In this document: piece after piece, positions 27,364-36,227 of the stretch
Numbering within the stretch: position 1 is the stretch's first letter
How the letters are laid out: each line of letters begins with the position of its first letter
Assembly: GCF_001905465.1 (NCBI RefSeq)
Contig: NZ_LISX01000006.1
Location: forward strand, 186,001-250,000
Length of the DNA: 64,000 bases
DNA from: Kitasatospora sp. CB01950
GTDB lineage: Bacteria > Actinomycetota > Actinomycetes > Streptomycetales > Streptomycetaceae
Reading direction: 5' to 3'
Position numbers and translations under genes: made by a program
The notes under the pieces: model-generated
Told to the model about the DNA's origin: nothing
Seen by the model: the letters and a program-made list of their open reading frames with translations, nothing else
Database searches by the model: none

Positions 27364-27513
27364 GGGCGTGGGTCTCCTACGCGGGGAGGGAGGCAGGGAG
27401 CTCTCGTGGCGCGCGCGGGGGTGGCCGCGCGCGTGCCCCAGCGTGGTGGCCGCACCCCGGGGAGGGCTTCTCCGAGCGTGCTCAAGTTGCCCGAATATTC
27501 CCCTGACGATTCG

Positions 27514-28773
27514 TCAATGTCCGGCGCAGCAGGGCGGACCGGACGGGGCGGGCTCCTCCGGGCGGAGCACCTCGACGAGTTCGGCGGTGCACATCATGTA
27601 GCCGTCGGGGGTGGGCAGCCGGTCGAGGTAGTGGGTGAGGTCGGTGCCGAGGGAGAAGACCCGGACGGGGGTGCCGGCGGCCTGCCCGGCCTCGACGACG
27701 CGGCGGACGCCGTCCAGGACGGCGGGGTGGCGGGTCTGGTAGGAGTCGGCGACGAGGTGGTTGCCGCGGTCGGCGGCCAGGTAGAACTGGACCAGGTCCT
27801 TGACGCCGACGAACAGTTCGCTGGCCCCGGCGGCGCAGATCTGCGGGGTGGCGTGGACGGCGGCGGGCGTCTCGATGAACGCGGACAGCGGGACGTCGGC
27901 GGGAAGTTCGAGGTGGGCGCGCAGCTGGGCGTACTCGTCGGCGTCGTTGAGGAACGGCACCGAGAGGTGGACGCGCGCCGCCCGGTCGCCGAGCCGGGCG
28001 CGCAGCGTGTCGAGCACGGTGTGCAGGGCGTCCCGGTACGGGGTCGAGCCGAGCAGCCAGCGGGCGCCGTGCAGGCCGAGTTCGGGGTTGGGTTCGACGG
28101 CGACGGCGGACTGTTCGGTGACGCTCGCGGCGTGGTCGGAACGCAGGTCGAGCAGCCGCAGGACGAGGCGCTGGTCGGGCAGCAGCTCCTCGACGAACGC
28201 GCCGAGGCGTTCGGCGACGGCCTGCCCGTAGCGGGCGACCTCGGCGGGTCCGCCGTCGAGGGCGTCGAACGGGCTGAGCCCGGCGGCGAGGCAGAGGAAC
28301 TCCTCGCGGATGAAGAAGGATTCGACGCGTTTCGCGTTCGGCCCGCAGGAGTTGACGGTGCGGATGTCCTGGAAGTCGGCGATGACGGCGCAGGCCGCGC
28401 CGAGGTGTTCGGCGGTGGGGCTGCCGACGCCCGGCGCGGGGTCGGGCCCCGCGGCCGGGTCGGGGTGGACCAGGATCGAGCCGTCCTCCAGGTCGAGGGT
28501 GACCTCGCCGACCAGGGCGGCGAGGTCGGCCTCGTCGACTCTCAGGACGGGGATGCCGCGGCCGCGGCAGAGGGACTGCATGTGGCCGGTCTGCCCGCCG
28601 CCGCCGCAGACCACGGCGCCGGCGGTGACGATGGCGTCGTACAGTCCCGCCTCCAGGTTGGGGGCGATCAGGATGGAGCCCTCCTGCGGGTATCCGGTGC
28701 GGTTGCAGGTGCCGCGCAAGGTGGCCTGGCTGCCACCGGTGAGCAGGTAGCCCTGGATCCGTCGCCCGTCCAC
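27514..28773 (-). CDS. PEP-utilising enzyme homologue (PTS EI / PpdK-like C-terminal half), catalytic Cys missing
   Basis: A 419-residue protein made of the mobile phosphohistidine domain and the PEP-binding barrel of the EI/PEP-synthase family, without the N-terminal partner-binding domain of EI. The swivel histidine is His64 in GGGGQTGHMQSLCRGRGIPV. The barrel shows IREEFLCL (family RTEF), LRLLDLRSDHA, VEPNPELGLHGARWL (family ENPALGxRGxR), FIETPAAV and FVGVKDLVQFYLAADRGN (family SIGTNDLTQ). The C-terminal active-site Cys-Gly-Glu block is replaced by VRVFSLGTDL. GTG 28773 directly abuts the TGA of the COG4529 gene, so the pair is one unit. I infer transfer or transformation of a phosphoryl/enolate group on an unknown substrate, with altered chemistry. 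Confidence 0.75.
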   Translation of the reverse strand: MDGRRIQGYLLTGGSQATLRGTCNRTGYPQEGSILIAPNLEAGLYDAIVTAGAVVCGGGGQTGHMQSLCRGRGIPVLRVDEADLAALVGEVTLDLEDGSILVHPDPAAGPDPAPGVGSPTAEHLGAACAVIADFQDIRTVNSCGPNAKRVESFFIREEFLCLAAGLSPFDALDGGPAEVARYGQAVAERLGAFVEELLPDQRLVLRLLDLRSDHAASVTEQSAVAVEPNPELGLHGARWLLGSTPYRDALHTVLDTLRARLGDRAARVHLSVPFLNDADEYAQLRAHLELPADVPLSAFIETPAAVHATPQICAAGASELFVGVKDLVQFYLAADRGNHLVADSYQTRHPAVLDGVRRVVEAGQAAGTPVRVFSLGTDLTHYLDRLPTPDGYMMCTAELVEVLRPEEPAPSGPPCCAGH

Positions 28774-30621
28774 TCAGTCCTCCATGTCCTCGTAGGTGTC
28801 CGTGATCCCCAGGTGACGGCGCAGTTGGCGCGGCGTCATGGAGACGTCGGTGAGTCTCCGGACGGCGGACCGGTTGACCGCCGCGCGCAGGCGGCGGCGT
28901 TCCGGGTCGTCCGGGGTGGCGAGGGGGCCGAGCAGGGCGTCCAGGCGGGCGTCGAGCCGCTCCCGCAGGTCGCGGGCCCCGGTCGCCATCCTCCTCACCT
29001 CCAGACTCACAGCGTGCTCGAAGGCCGCGCCGGGGGCTTCCTCGAACGTGCCGTCGGAGGCACCGGATTCGGCCAAGTCGCGAACATGCCACAACTCTGC
29101 GGCCGGGTCGGTGAGTTCGAGCTGCTCGACGACGTGGGCGGCGACCGCGATGGAGTGGTTCTTGATCGCTGCGAGGTTGAAGGCGAACGCGCCGGTGCGG
29201 CCGTTGCGGACGATCTCGTCGCCCTCGCGGAGCGGGCCGACGGCGCTGAGCGGGCCGCTGGGCCGCCCGCTCGGGGCGAGCAGCACGCCGCGGTGGTCGA
29301 CGTCCAGGCCGCGGCCGGTGCGGCCGTGCGGGGTGGCCAGGCCGCGGCGCAGCAGGTTGCGCCAGAGCGGGCCGTCGACCCGCCGGTAGTCGGTCTCCCG
29401 ACCGAAGTTGGAGACCACCAGGTCCGCCGGGACGACCAGCTTCTCGTCGGCGGTGGCGACGGTGACCTCCAGCCGGCCGGACCCGGCGGGGTTGACCGCC
29501 TGCACGGCCCCGACCAGCAGCCGGACCGGGCCGCCGGAGCGCATGGACTGCTCGATGACCTCGATGGTGTACTGCACGGCGGCGACCCGCAGGGCGGCGA
29601 TCAGCGTGCCGAACTCGTCCAGCAGGGAGCGCAGTTCGGCTGACGGAATCCGGTCCATCGCGGCCGGCAGGTGGGGCTCCCAAGCCTTGGCGACCCGTTC
29701 GGCGACCACCTCGGGCGCGATGTCCGGGAACTCGCGGGTGACGGTCGCGCAGGCCGCCGTCCACTCGGCGCGGACCCGGTCGAGGAACTCCTCGCGGCCC
29801 CGGAACGGCTCCAGCAGTGAGCTGGGACAGGAGAGTTCGACCACGCCGTGCTCGTGGCTGCCCGGGTAGGAGCGGAACATCGTGCCGGTGCGGGAGACCA
29901 GGCTGATGGCGCCGGTGTGGCCCTGGCGCAGCAGCAGGCCCGCCGAGTCGTAGGCGCTGAGCACCGAGCCGACCACCACCACCTCGGCCTCGGGCGGCAG
30001 CGCCTCCAGCCGGGCCACGCCGTCCGCCGAGTAGGGGTGGCGGACGAACCGGGGGTGCTCCAGCACGTCGGTGGCGAACGGCAGTTCCTTCGGCTCCAGG
30101 CCGGTGGCGAGCACCACGTGCGCGGCGGGGAGCACGCGCTCCGCGCCTTGCTGACGAATCGTCAGATCGACTCCGCCGGAGGTGAGTTCGAGGTCGATCG
30201 CCTCGCCGTCGGCCTCGGTGAGCAGGACGCCGGGGGCGGCCTCGCGGGCGGCCTCGGCGAGGCGCTGCTCCAGATAGTCCTGGAAGATCCGCCGGGGCGC
30301 GGGGCCGGGCTCGGTGAACTCGTGGTCGGCCCACTGCGGCGGCCAATCGGCGCGGTCCGCCTCGCTGTTGGCCCAGTGGACGAAGTCGAGGACGTCCTCC
30401 CGGAACACCGACATCCGTCCGGCCTGGATGTTGAAGACGTAGTCCCAGGGGTTGCCGTCCCGGTGGTAGGCGACCCCGGCGGAGCGGTAGTCGGCGCGCC
30501 GCTCCAGCAGGACGATCTCGACCGGGCGGCGGGCGAAGCGGAGCATGCGGATGGCGGTGGCGGTGCCGGCCAGGCCGGCGCCGACCACGACGACTCTGGG
30601 GCGGGTTCCGGTGCGGGTCAT
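28774..30621 (-). CDS. FAD/NAD(P)-binding protein, COG4529 family
   Basis: A 615-residue flavoprotein of the COG4529 type. The first dinucleotide fold is VVVVGAGLAGTATAIRML at residues 9-26, then ERRADYRSAGVAYHRDG and the family-typical VFNIQAGRMSVF. A second nucleotide-binding strand is EVVVVGSVLSAYDSAGLLL near 215-233, and VVLATGLEPKEL is the link between them. The last ~120 residues are helical and charged. COG4529 members occur in several secondary-metabolite settings, mostly uncharacterised. ATG 30621 lies 164 bases from the SgcJ-like pseudogene on the same strand, and the stop is immediately followed by the PEP-enzyme start. It probably oxidises or hydroxylates the compound handled by its partner. 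Confidence 0.82.
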   Translation of the reverse strand: MTRTGTRPRVVVVGAGLAGTATAIRMLRFARRPVEIVLLERRADYRSAGVAYHRDGNPWDYVFNIQAGRMSVFREDVLDFVHWANSEADRADWPPQWADHEFTEPGPAPRRIFQDYLEQRLAEAAREAAPGVLLTEADGEAIDLELTSGGVDLTIRQQGAERVLPAAHVVLATGLEPKELPFATDVLEHPRFVRHPYSADGVARLEALPPEAEVVVVGSVLSAYDSAGLLLRQGHTGAISLVSRTGTMFRSYPGSHEHGVVELSCPSSLLEPFRGREEFLDRVRAEWTAACATVTREFPDIAPEVVAERVAKAWEPHLPAAMDRIPSAELRSLLDEFGTLIAALRVAAVQYTIEVIEQSMRSGGPVRLLVGAVQAVNPAGSGRLEVTVATADEKLVVPADLVVSNFGRETDYRRVDGPLWRNLLRRGLATPHGRTGRGLDVDHRGVLLAPSGRPSGPLSAVGPLREGDEIVRNGRTGAFAFNLAAIKNHSIAVAAHVVEQLELTDPAAELWHVRDLAESGASDGTFEEAPGAAFEHAVSLEVRRMATGARDLRERLDARLDALLGPLATPDDPERRRLRAAVNRSAVRRLTDVSMTPRQLRRHLGITDTYEDMED

Positions 30622-30785
30622 CCTGAAACCTCTCGGTCGAGGAGCGGGGAGTGGGGGAACGCCCGGGCCGCCCGCGCGAAGACCCCGAAGCACTCAGGGA
30701 GAAGCCCGCCCGGGGGCGCCGACGCTAGGCTCCCCGAAGCAGGCCAACACCGCACCGGAAACCTCACAACATGGCCATAACTCTT

Positions 30786-31259
<474 letters not shown>

Positions 31260-31441
31260 GGGGTCTCCTTCGGAGCCGGTCCGCCGGGCTGTTCCGACGG
31301 AGTCGCGCATACCTACCGGCGGCGTTCCCGGAACTCATCGCGGCGGCGGAGAAGGATTTCCGACGGCCGGTCCGAGGCGCGGCGGCGCGGTAGGGTCCCG
31401 TCCGACCCCACGAGGGCGGGGAAGGCCGGGAGGGGCGCGCG

Positions 31442-31970
31442 GTGACGGCGGAGGCCGAGTTCGAGCGGCGCCTCGTACCGTACCGGCCGTACCGGCCGTA
31501 CCGGCCGGAGCTGCCGGAGCTGCCGGAGCTGCCGGAGCTGCCGGAGCTGCCGGCCCACTGCTACCGGATGCTCGGCACCGTCCACGACGCCGAGGACCTC
31601 GTCCAGGACACCTGCCTGCGGGCCTGCGGGCGCGCGAGCAGTACGACGAGTCCCGGGCCTCGCTGCGCACCTGGCTGTACCGGATCGCTACCAACGCCTG
31701 TCTGACGGCATTGCAGGGCGCGACCCGGCGACCGCTGCCGTCCGGGCTGGTGGCCGGGTCGGAGCCGCTCCGGGCACTGGTCCTCGGCGACGACGTGCCG
31801 TGGCTGCAGCCGTTCCCGGACGCGTGGCTCGGCACCGGCGGACCCGGCGGACGCCGCGGTCGACCGCAGCGGCCTGCGGCTGGCCTTCGCCGCCGCCCTC
31901 CAGCACCTGCCGGCCCGTCAACGCGGCGCGCTCGTCCTGCGCGAGGCGCGAGCTGCCGCCGGGCATCGGC
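31442..31970 (+). pseudogene. ECF sigma factor gene (SigJ/ECF41-like), broken
   Basis: Pieces of one sigma-70 family protein lie in three frames. Frame 1 from GTG 31442 (GGGAGGGG upstream) has FERRLVPYRP, AHCYRMLGTVHDAEDLVQDT. A one-base loss near 31622 moves the reading to EQYDESRASLRTWLYRIAT and TNACLTALQGATRRPLPSG. A further shift near 31850 gives DRSGLRLAFAAALQHLPARQ with RGALVLRE. The region 4 helix-turn-helix and the C-terminal SnoaL-like domain expected in this group are absent; the frame runs straight into a tandem-repeat array. Two 9-bp expansions disrupt region 2. It is very unlikely to make a working sigma factor. Confidence 0.8.
31481..31552. repeat. Two adjacent 9-bp tandem repeats in the sigma gene
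   Basis: TACCGGCCG occurs three times (31481-31507), directly followed by GAGCTGCCG five times (31508-31552). In frame they give YRP x3 and ELP x5 where related sigma factors have a single YRPELL-like stretch, so both look like local slippage expansions. Confidence 0.95.
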
Positions 31971-32365
31971 CTGCGGGCAGGCGCTGCCGGAACTGAGCCC
32001 TCGAGAACGAGCCACTGCGCATCGGCGACCGGCCGACGCGCCCGACCCGGGCGGCGAGCCATCGCCCTGCGGACAGGCCCCTGCCGAAACGAAGCGTTCG
32101 AGAACGAGCCAATGCGCATCAGCGGCCGGCCGACGCGCCCGACCCGGGCGGCGAGCCATCGCCCTGCGGGCAGGCCCTGCCGGAACTGAGCCTTCGAGAA
32201 CGAGCCGCTGCGCGTCGGCGGCCGGCGGACGCGCCCGACCCGGGCGGCAAGCCACCACCCTGCGGACAGGCCCTGCCGGAACGAAGCGTTCGTGAACGAG
32301 CCACTGCGCATCGGCAGCCGGCCGACGCGCCCGACCCGGGCGGCGAGCCATCGCCCTGCGGGCAG
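31971..32365. repeat. ~96-bp tandem array, about four copies
   Basis: Four imperfect direct repeats; the landmark TCGAGAACGAGCC (TCGTGAACGAGCC in the last) begins at 32001, 32098, 32194 and 32290, so periods are 97, 96 and 96 bases. Each unit also contains GACGCGCCCGACCCGGGCGG and CGGAACTGAGCC or CGAAACGAAGCG. It begins where the sigma gene loses homology. The minus strand is open across it with a 32-residue period, but I see no start signal supporting a protein. The 170 bases between the array and the next gene hold nothing that I recognise. Confidence 0.9.
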
Positions 32366-32535
32366 CCGCGGGCCACTCGGGTGCGGGCTCCTTGCTGGGT
32401 GCTTCGGGAGCGGCGCCGGGTGCGGGCAGGCCTCGCGGGGCAGCGGAACGGCGCGGGGCGGCGGGTGCTCGGCACGCTCGAAGAAGCGGCGGCGGCGCCT
32501 GTCGGGCGACGCTCGGCGCGGGAGGTGGTACGCCG

Positions 32536-33129
32536 ATGCGGATGACGGCGGATCAGCGGCGGGACGCGGTGGTGCGGGTGGCGGTGCGGGTGTTCGCCCG
32601 CGACGGCTTCCACGCCGCCACGACGGCGGCGATCGCAGGCCTGGCCGGGGTGTCGCAGCCCTACCTGTTCCGGCTGTTCGCCACCAAGCGCGCGATGTTC
32701 CTGGCTGCCGCCGAGGTGGCCACCGACGACGCCGCACGGGCGTTCACGACCGCGACCGGCAGCGCCCGCGGCGTCGCCGCGCTGCGGGCCGGGGAGCGGG
32801 CCTGGCGGCGCATGGTCGGCGCGGGCAGCCCGTTCGCCTTCCAGTGGCAGCTGCACGCGGCGGCGGCCGGCGACCCGGTGATCCGCGCGGCAGCGGCCCG
32901 GCACGCGGAGACGCTGTGGCGGACGGTCGCGGCGGCCACCGGCCTGCCCGACGCTGCGCTGGCCGCGTTCTTCGGCCGCGTCCTGCTGACGGGCGCCACG
33001 ACGGCACTGCGCCCGCCCGCACCGCTCACCGCCGCCGCACGGCTCACCACTTCGCCGGCACCCACTGCGCGTGGAACCCGTGCGGCACCCGTGCCGGCAG
33101 GGGGACAGTCACGACCGGCGGGCCGGTGA
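32536..33129 (+). CDS. TetR-family transcriptional regulator with altered C-terminus
   Basis: A 197-residue TetR-type repressor. The helix-turn-helix is TTAAIAGLAGVSQPYLFRLF (residues ~34-53), followed by ATKRAMFLAAAEVA and the ligand-binding helices up to about residue 170. The last ~30 residues (from about TAAARLTTSP) are antisense to a duplicated piece of the neighbouring carotenoid oxygenase 3' end, so the native C-terminus has probably been lost or replaced. ATG 32536 has GGGAGGTGG upstream. It faces the carotenoid oxygenase gene across the duplicated block, and its own 3' part is the source of that block. Target unknown. Confidence 0.82.
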   Translation: MRMTADQRRDAVVRVAVRVFARDGFHAATTAAIAGLAGVSQPYLFRLFATKRAMFLAAAEVATDDAARAFTTATGSARGVAALRAGERAWRRMVGAGSPFAFQWQLHAAAAGDPVIRAAAARHAETLWRTVAAATGLPDAALAAFFGRVLLTGATTALRPPAPLTAAARLTTSPAPTARGTRAAPVPAGGQSRPAGR

Positions 33130-34130
33130 AGTCGACGGTGTCCAGGACCAGCAGTTCGCTGCGGTCGGTGGCGGCCGGGGACCCCGTGATCCACGCGGCG
33201 GCAGCCCGGCACGCGGAGGCGCTGTGGCGGACGGTCGCGGCGGCCACCGGCCTGCCCGACCCGGCGCTGCGCCCGCCCGTACCGCTCACTGCCGCCGCAC
33301 CGCTCACCACTCCGCCGGCACCCACTGCGCGTGGAACCCGTGCGGCACCCGTGCCAACAAGGGGGACAGTCACGACCGGCGGGCCGGTGAAGTCGACGGT
33401 GTCCAGGACCAGCAGTTCGCTGCGGGCCGCGGCGGCCGGGGACCCCGTGATCCACGCGGCGGCAGCCCGGCACGCGGAGGCGCTGTGGCGGACGGTCGCG
33501 GCGGCCACCGGCCTACCTGACGCTGCGCTGGCCGCGTTCTTCGGCCGCGTCCTGCTGACGGGCACCGCGACGGCACTGCGCCCGCCCGCACCGCTCACCA
33601 CCGCCGCACCGGTCACCGAATCGGTCACCGCCACCGCGCCGGTCACCGCTGCCGCGCCGCTCACCACTCCGCCGGCACCCACTGTGCGTGGAAGCCGTGC
33701 GGCACCCGCGCCAACAAGGGGGACGGTCGCGGGCGGCGGGCCGGTGAAGTCGACGGTGTCCAGGACCAGCAGTTCGCTGCGGTCGGTGGCGGCCGGGGAC
33801 CCCGTGATCCGCACGGAGGCAGCCCGACACTCGGCGGCGCTGTGGCGGACGGGCGCAGCGCCCACCGGCCTACCTGACGCTGCGCTGGCCGCGCTCTTCG
33901 ACCGCGTCCTGCTGACGGGCGCCATGACGGCACTGCGCCCGCCCGCACCGCTCACCACCGCCGCGCCGCTCGCCGCACCGGTCACCGCTGCCGCGCCGCT
34001 CACCACTCCGACGGCACCCACTGTGCGTGGAAGCCGTGCGGCACCCGTGCCGGGAGGGGGACGGTCGCGACCGGCGGGCCGGTGAAGTCGGCGGTGTCCA
34101 GGACCAGCAGTTCGCTGCGGTCGGTGGCGG
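32862..34130. repeat. Tandem duplication of the facing 3' ends of a TetR gene and a carotenoid oxygenase gene
   Basis: Besides the original 3' end of the TetR gene (left) and of the carotenoid oxygenase gene (right), three further copies of each lie between them. The oxygenase landmark GTCGACGGTGTCCAGGACCA occurs at 33131, 33392 and 33749 and, in the intact gene, as GTCGGCGGTG at 34087. The TetR landmark CTGTGGCGGACG occurs at about 32913, 33222, 33482 and 33840. Spacings (261, 357, 338 and 309, 260, 358) show internal deletions. The copies join at a short shared GGCGG: oxygenase codons run into the TetR segment GGGGACCCCGTGATCC. The block between 33130 and 33999 has no gene of its own. Confidence 0.9.
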
Positions 34131-35385
34131 TGTCGTACACCAGGGTCAGCAGCCAGCCGTCGCCCTCCGGGGCGAGCGCGTCGCGCGGTACGAAGACCGC
34201 CTCGCCGCCCTGCCGGCCGTCGCCGAAGGCGTGCCGGTCGGTGCGGCCGGTGGCGAGGTCGTGCCGCAGCAGTGCGGGGCCGCCGAGCGCGGCGCCCTGG
34301 CCGGGGACGAGTTCGACGGTGAACGCGTAGCGGTACGGGAGCCCGGTGCGCCGTTCGTCGATCCGCGGGAACTCCTGGACACGGCTGTCGAGTTGACGTT
34401 CGACGACGGCGCCCTCGCGGGGGTCGAGGGTCCACCGCCACAGCGTGGGGGCGGACTCGCTGGGGTGCAGCCGGTCGCGGTCGAAGGCCCGCTCGTGGCG
34501 GATCACGTCGACGGTGATCCGGCCGTCGGCGTCCTCGAAGGCGTTGACGGGGTGGAAGACGAAGCAGGGCGGCACGTCCAGCCAGAGTGCGGCGGCGCCG
34601 GGCCGGTCGCGGGGGACGATGCCGATCCGGGCGTCGCGGTCGGGCTGCCAGGTGTACGGGACGGGCGAGCCGGCCCGGGCCTCGGCGGGGTCGTGGGCGA
34701 CCGGCAGGTCGAACAGGACCGTGTGGCGCTCGGTGAGGGCGAAGGCGTGCATCCACGGGCGGCCCTTGACCGGCACGGGCAGCGCGTCGCGGACCCGGCC
34801 CTCGACGTCGACGGTGAGCACCAGCGCCCGATCGCCGGCCGGGTCGACCGCGACGCCGTGCAGTTCGCCGGTCACCGGGTCGGTCAGCGGGTGGGCGCAG
34901 AATCCGCCGGGCAGCGTGCCGTCGAAGTCGGTGCGGGCGCGGGTGCGCAGGTCGGCGTCGAGGACGAGCGGCAGCGCGCCGCCGTCGGTGACGGCCAGGG
35001 TGCGGCCGGCGTGCCGGACCAGGTTGGCGTTGACCGGGCCGTCGAGGCCGTGCAGCGGTCCGGGGGTGGGCAGTTCGCCGAGTTCGCGGGCGAGCGCGCC
35101 GTCGCGCAGCCAGCGGTTGCGGTACCAGTGGGCGCGGCCGCCGCCGAGGCGCAGGGCGTGCACCATGCCGGTGCCGGCGAAGGCGTGCTGCACGGCGGGG
35201 TCGTGCTCGCCGCGGGTGTTGGGGCCGATCCGCAGGAACGTGCCGTCGAGCTGCGGCGGCAGGGTGCCGCGGACCGTCAGGTCGGTGTGGGCGGTCTCGG
35301 TGGAGACCGGCCGGTAGCCGGCTTCGAGCAGGTGGGTCGTGCTGTGGCGGTGGCTCGTGTGGGTGTGGCCGGTGGTGCCGGGCAT
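34000..35385 (-). CDS. Carotenoid cleavage oxygenase (RPE65/lignostilbene dioxygenase family)
   Basis: A 461-residue non-haem iron oxygenase that should cut a conjugated double bond in an apocarotenoid or similar polyene. Opening signature RGTLPPQLDGTFLRIGPNT at about residues 28-46. Candidate iron histidines are in GFCAHPLTDP, KGRPWMHAFALTERH, CFVFHPVNAFED and, near the end, HGFHAQWVP. ATG 35385 is chosen for GGAGGGGG just upstream; an in-frame start at 35409 has none. It diverges from a TetR gene across 79 bases with two palindromes, suggesting control by that regulator. Its last ~45 codons are duplicated three times downstream. A link to either polyene-making cluster is only by position. 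Confidence 0.9.
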   Translation of the reverse strand: MPGTTGHTHTSHRHSTTHLLEAGYRPVSTETAHTDLTVRGTLPPQLDGTFLRIGPNTRGEHDPAVQHAFAGTGMVHALRLGGGRAHWYRNRWLRDGALARELGELPTPGPLHGLDGPVNANLVRHAGRTLAVTDGGALPLVLDADLRTRARTDFDGTLPGGFCAHPLTDPVTGELHGVAVDPAGDRALVLTVDVEGRVRDALPVPVKGRPWMHAFALTERHTVLFDLPVAHDPAEARAGSPVPYTWQPDRDARIGIVPRDRPGAAALWLDVPPCFVFHPVNAFEDADGRITVDVIRHERAFDRDRLHPSESAPTLWRWTLDPREGAVVERQLDSRVQEFPRIDERRTGLPYRYAFTVELVPGQGAALGGPALLRHDLATGRTDRHAFGDGRQGGEAVFVPRDALAPEGDGWLLTLVYDTATDRSELLVLDTADFTGPPVATVPLPARVPHGFHAQWVPSEW

Positions 35386-35464
35386 AGCTGCCCCCTCCGT
35401 CGATAGCACCGTTATATAACGCCGTCATTGATTAGGTTCACAGGCGGCTGACATACTGTCAAGG
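35386..35464. promoter_or_regulatory. Divergent promoter with two palindromic operator candidates
   Basis: The 79-base gap is AT-richer than its surroundings. It contains the perfect palindrome GTTATATAAC at 35411-35420 and TGACATACTGTCA at 35449-35461, the latter touching the GGG of the TetR ribosome site. Either could bind the adjacent TetR protein and control both genes. Confidence 0.55.
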
Positions 35465-36106
35465 GTGAGTCCACGAAAGGTCGACCCCAATCTCAGTGCG
35501 CAGCTGATCGAGGCCGCGGCGAAGCTGCTCAGCGAGGAAGGACCGGCCGCGCTGTCCACCCGCAAGCTGGCGGCCACCGTGGGCACCTCGACCATGGCGG
35601 TGTACACCCACTTCGGCGGGATGGACGACCTGGTGCGGGCGGTGGTCCGGGAGGGCTTCACGCTGCTCAACCGGCGGCTGGAGGCGGTCGAGCAGACCGA
35701 CGACCCGGTCGCCGACGTGGCCGCCCTCGGCTGGGCGTACCGGGCCAACGCCCGCGAGCACCGGCACCTCTACAACGTGATGTTCGGCGGCTCCGGCCTC
35801 AGCGGCTTCTCGCTCACCGACGCCGACCGGCAGCACGGCCGCTACACGCTGGACGCCCTGGTCGGCGCGGTCAAGCGGTGCGTGGCCGCCGAGCGGTTCC
35901 TGCCCTCCGAACCGGAGTTGGTGGCCCATCAGCTCTGGATCGCGCTGCACGGCCTGGTCACCCTCGACCTCGGCGGCTACCTGGTGGAGCCGCTCAACGC
36001 GGACGTCTGCTTCGAGGCGCAGGTCTGCGGCATGGTCCTCGGCGCGGGCGACGACCCGGCCCGCGCCCGGGAGTCGCTCGCCGTGGCGGCGCAGCGCACG
36101 GTCTGA
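35465..36106 (+). CDS. TetR/AcrR-family regulator with WHG-type C-terminal domain
   Basis: A 213-residue repressor. The N-terminal helix-turn-helix spans STRKLAATVGTSTMAVYTHF (about residues 37-56), then GGMDDLVRAVVREGF, and the C-terminal half has the HQLWIALHGLVTLDLGG stretch typical of the TetR WHG domain. GTG 35465 lies just after AAGGG and a palindrome. It diverges from the carotenoid oxygenase gene and probably represses it and itself. A strong hairpin follows the gene. Confidence 0.88.
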   Translation: MSPRKVDPNLSAQLIEAAAKLLSEEGPAALSTRKLAATVGTSTMAVYTHFGGMDDLVRAVVREGFTLLNRRLEAVEQTDDPVADVAALGWAYRANAREHRHLYNVMFGGSGLSGFSLTDADRQHGRYTLDALVGAVKRCVAAERFLPSEPELVAHQLWIALHGLVTLDLGGYLVEPLNADVCFEAQVCGMVLGAGDDPARARESLAVAAQRTV

Positions 36107-36179
36107 ACGCACGGACCGAAAGCACGGACCTGAACGCACGGGCCCGGACGCACGGCCCGGACGCACGGCCCGGACGCAC

Positions 36180-36216
36180 GGCGGGCCCGGGCCTCGTGGA
36201 GAGGCCCGGGCCCGCC
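36180..36216. terminator. Bidirectional hairpin terminator
   Basis: A perfect 16-bp stem (GGCGGGCCCGGGCCTC / GAGGCCCGGGCCCGCC) with a 5-base loop, between the TetR stop and the stop of the convergent membrane gene. Just upstream (about 36130-36180) there are several short direct copies of ACGCACGGCCCGG. Confidence 0.85.
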
Positions 36217-36227
36217 GTCATGAGCGG

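Noticed and set aside
31966..32904. Minus-strand repeat protein encoded by the 96-bp array
   Set aside because: The frame is open but there is no ribosome site, the composition is Arg/Gly-biased, and the DNA repeat itself explains the pattern.
33044..35428. Minus-strand frame of 794 codons ending in repeated oxygenase C-termini
   Set aside because: It enters the duplicated 3' ends in an out-of-frame reading of the true oxygenase gene. It has no start signal and is a by-product of the tandem duplication.
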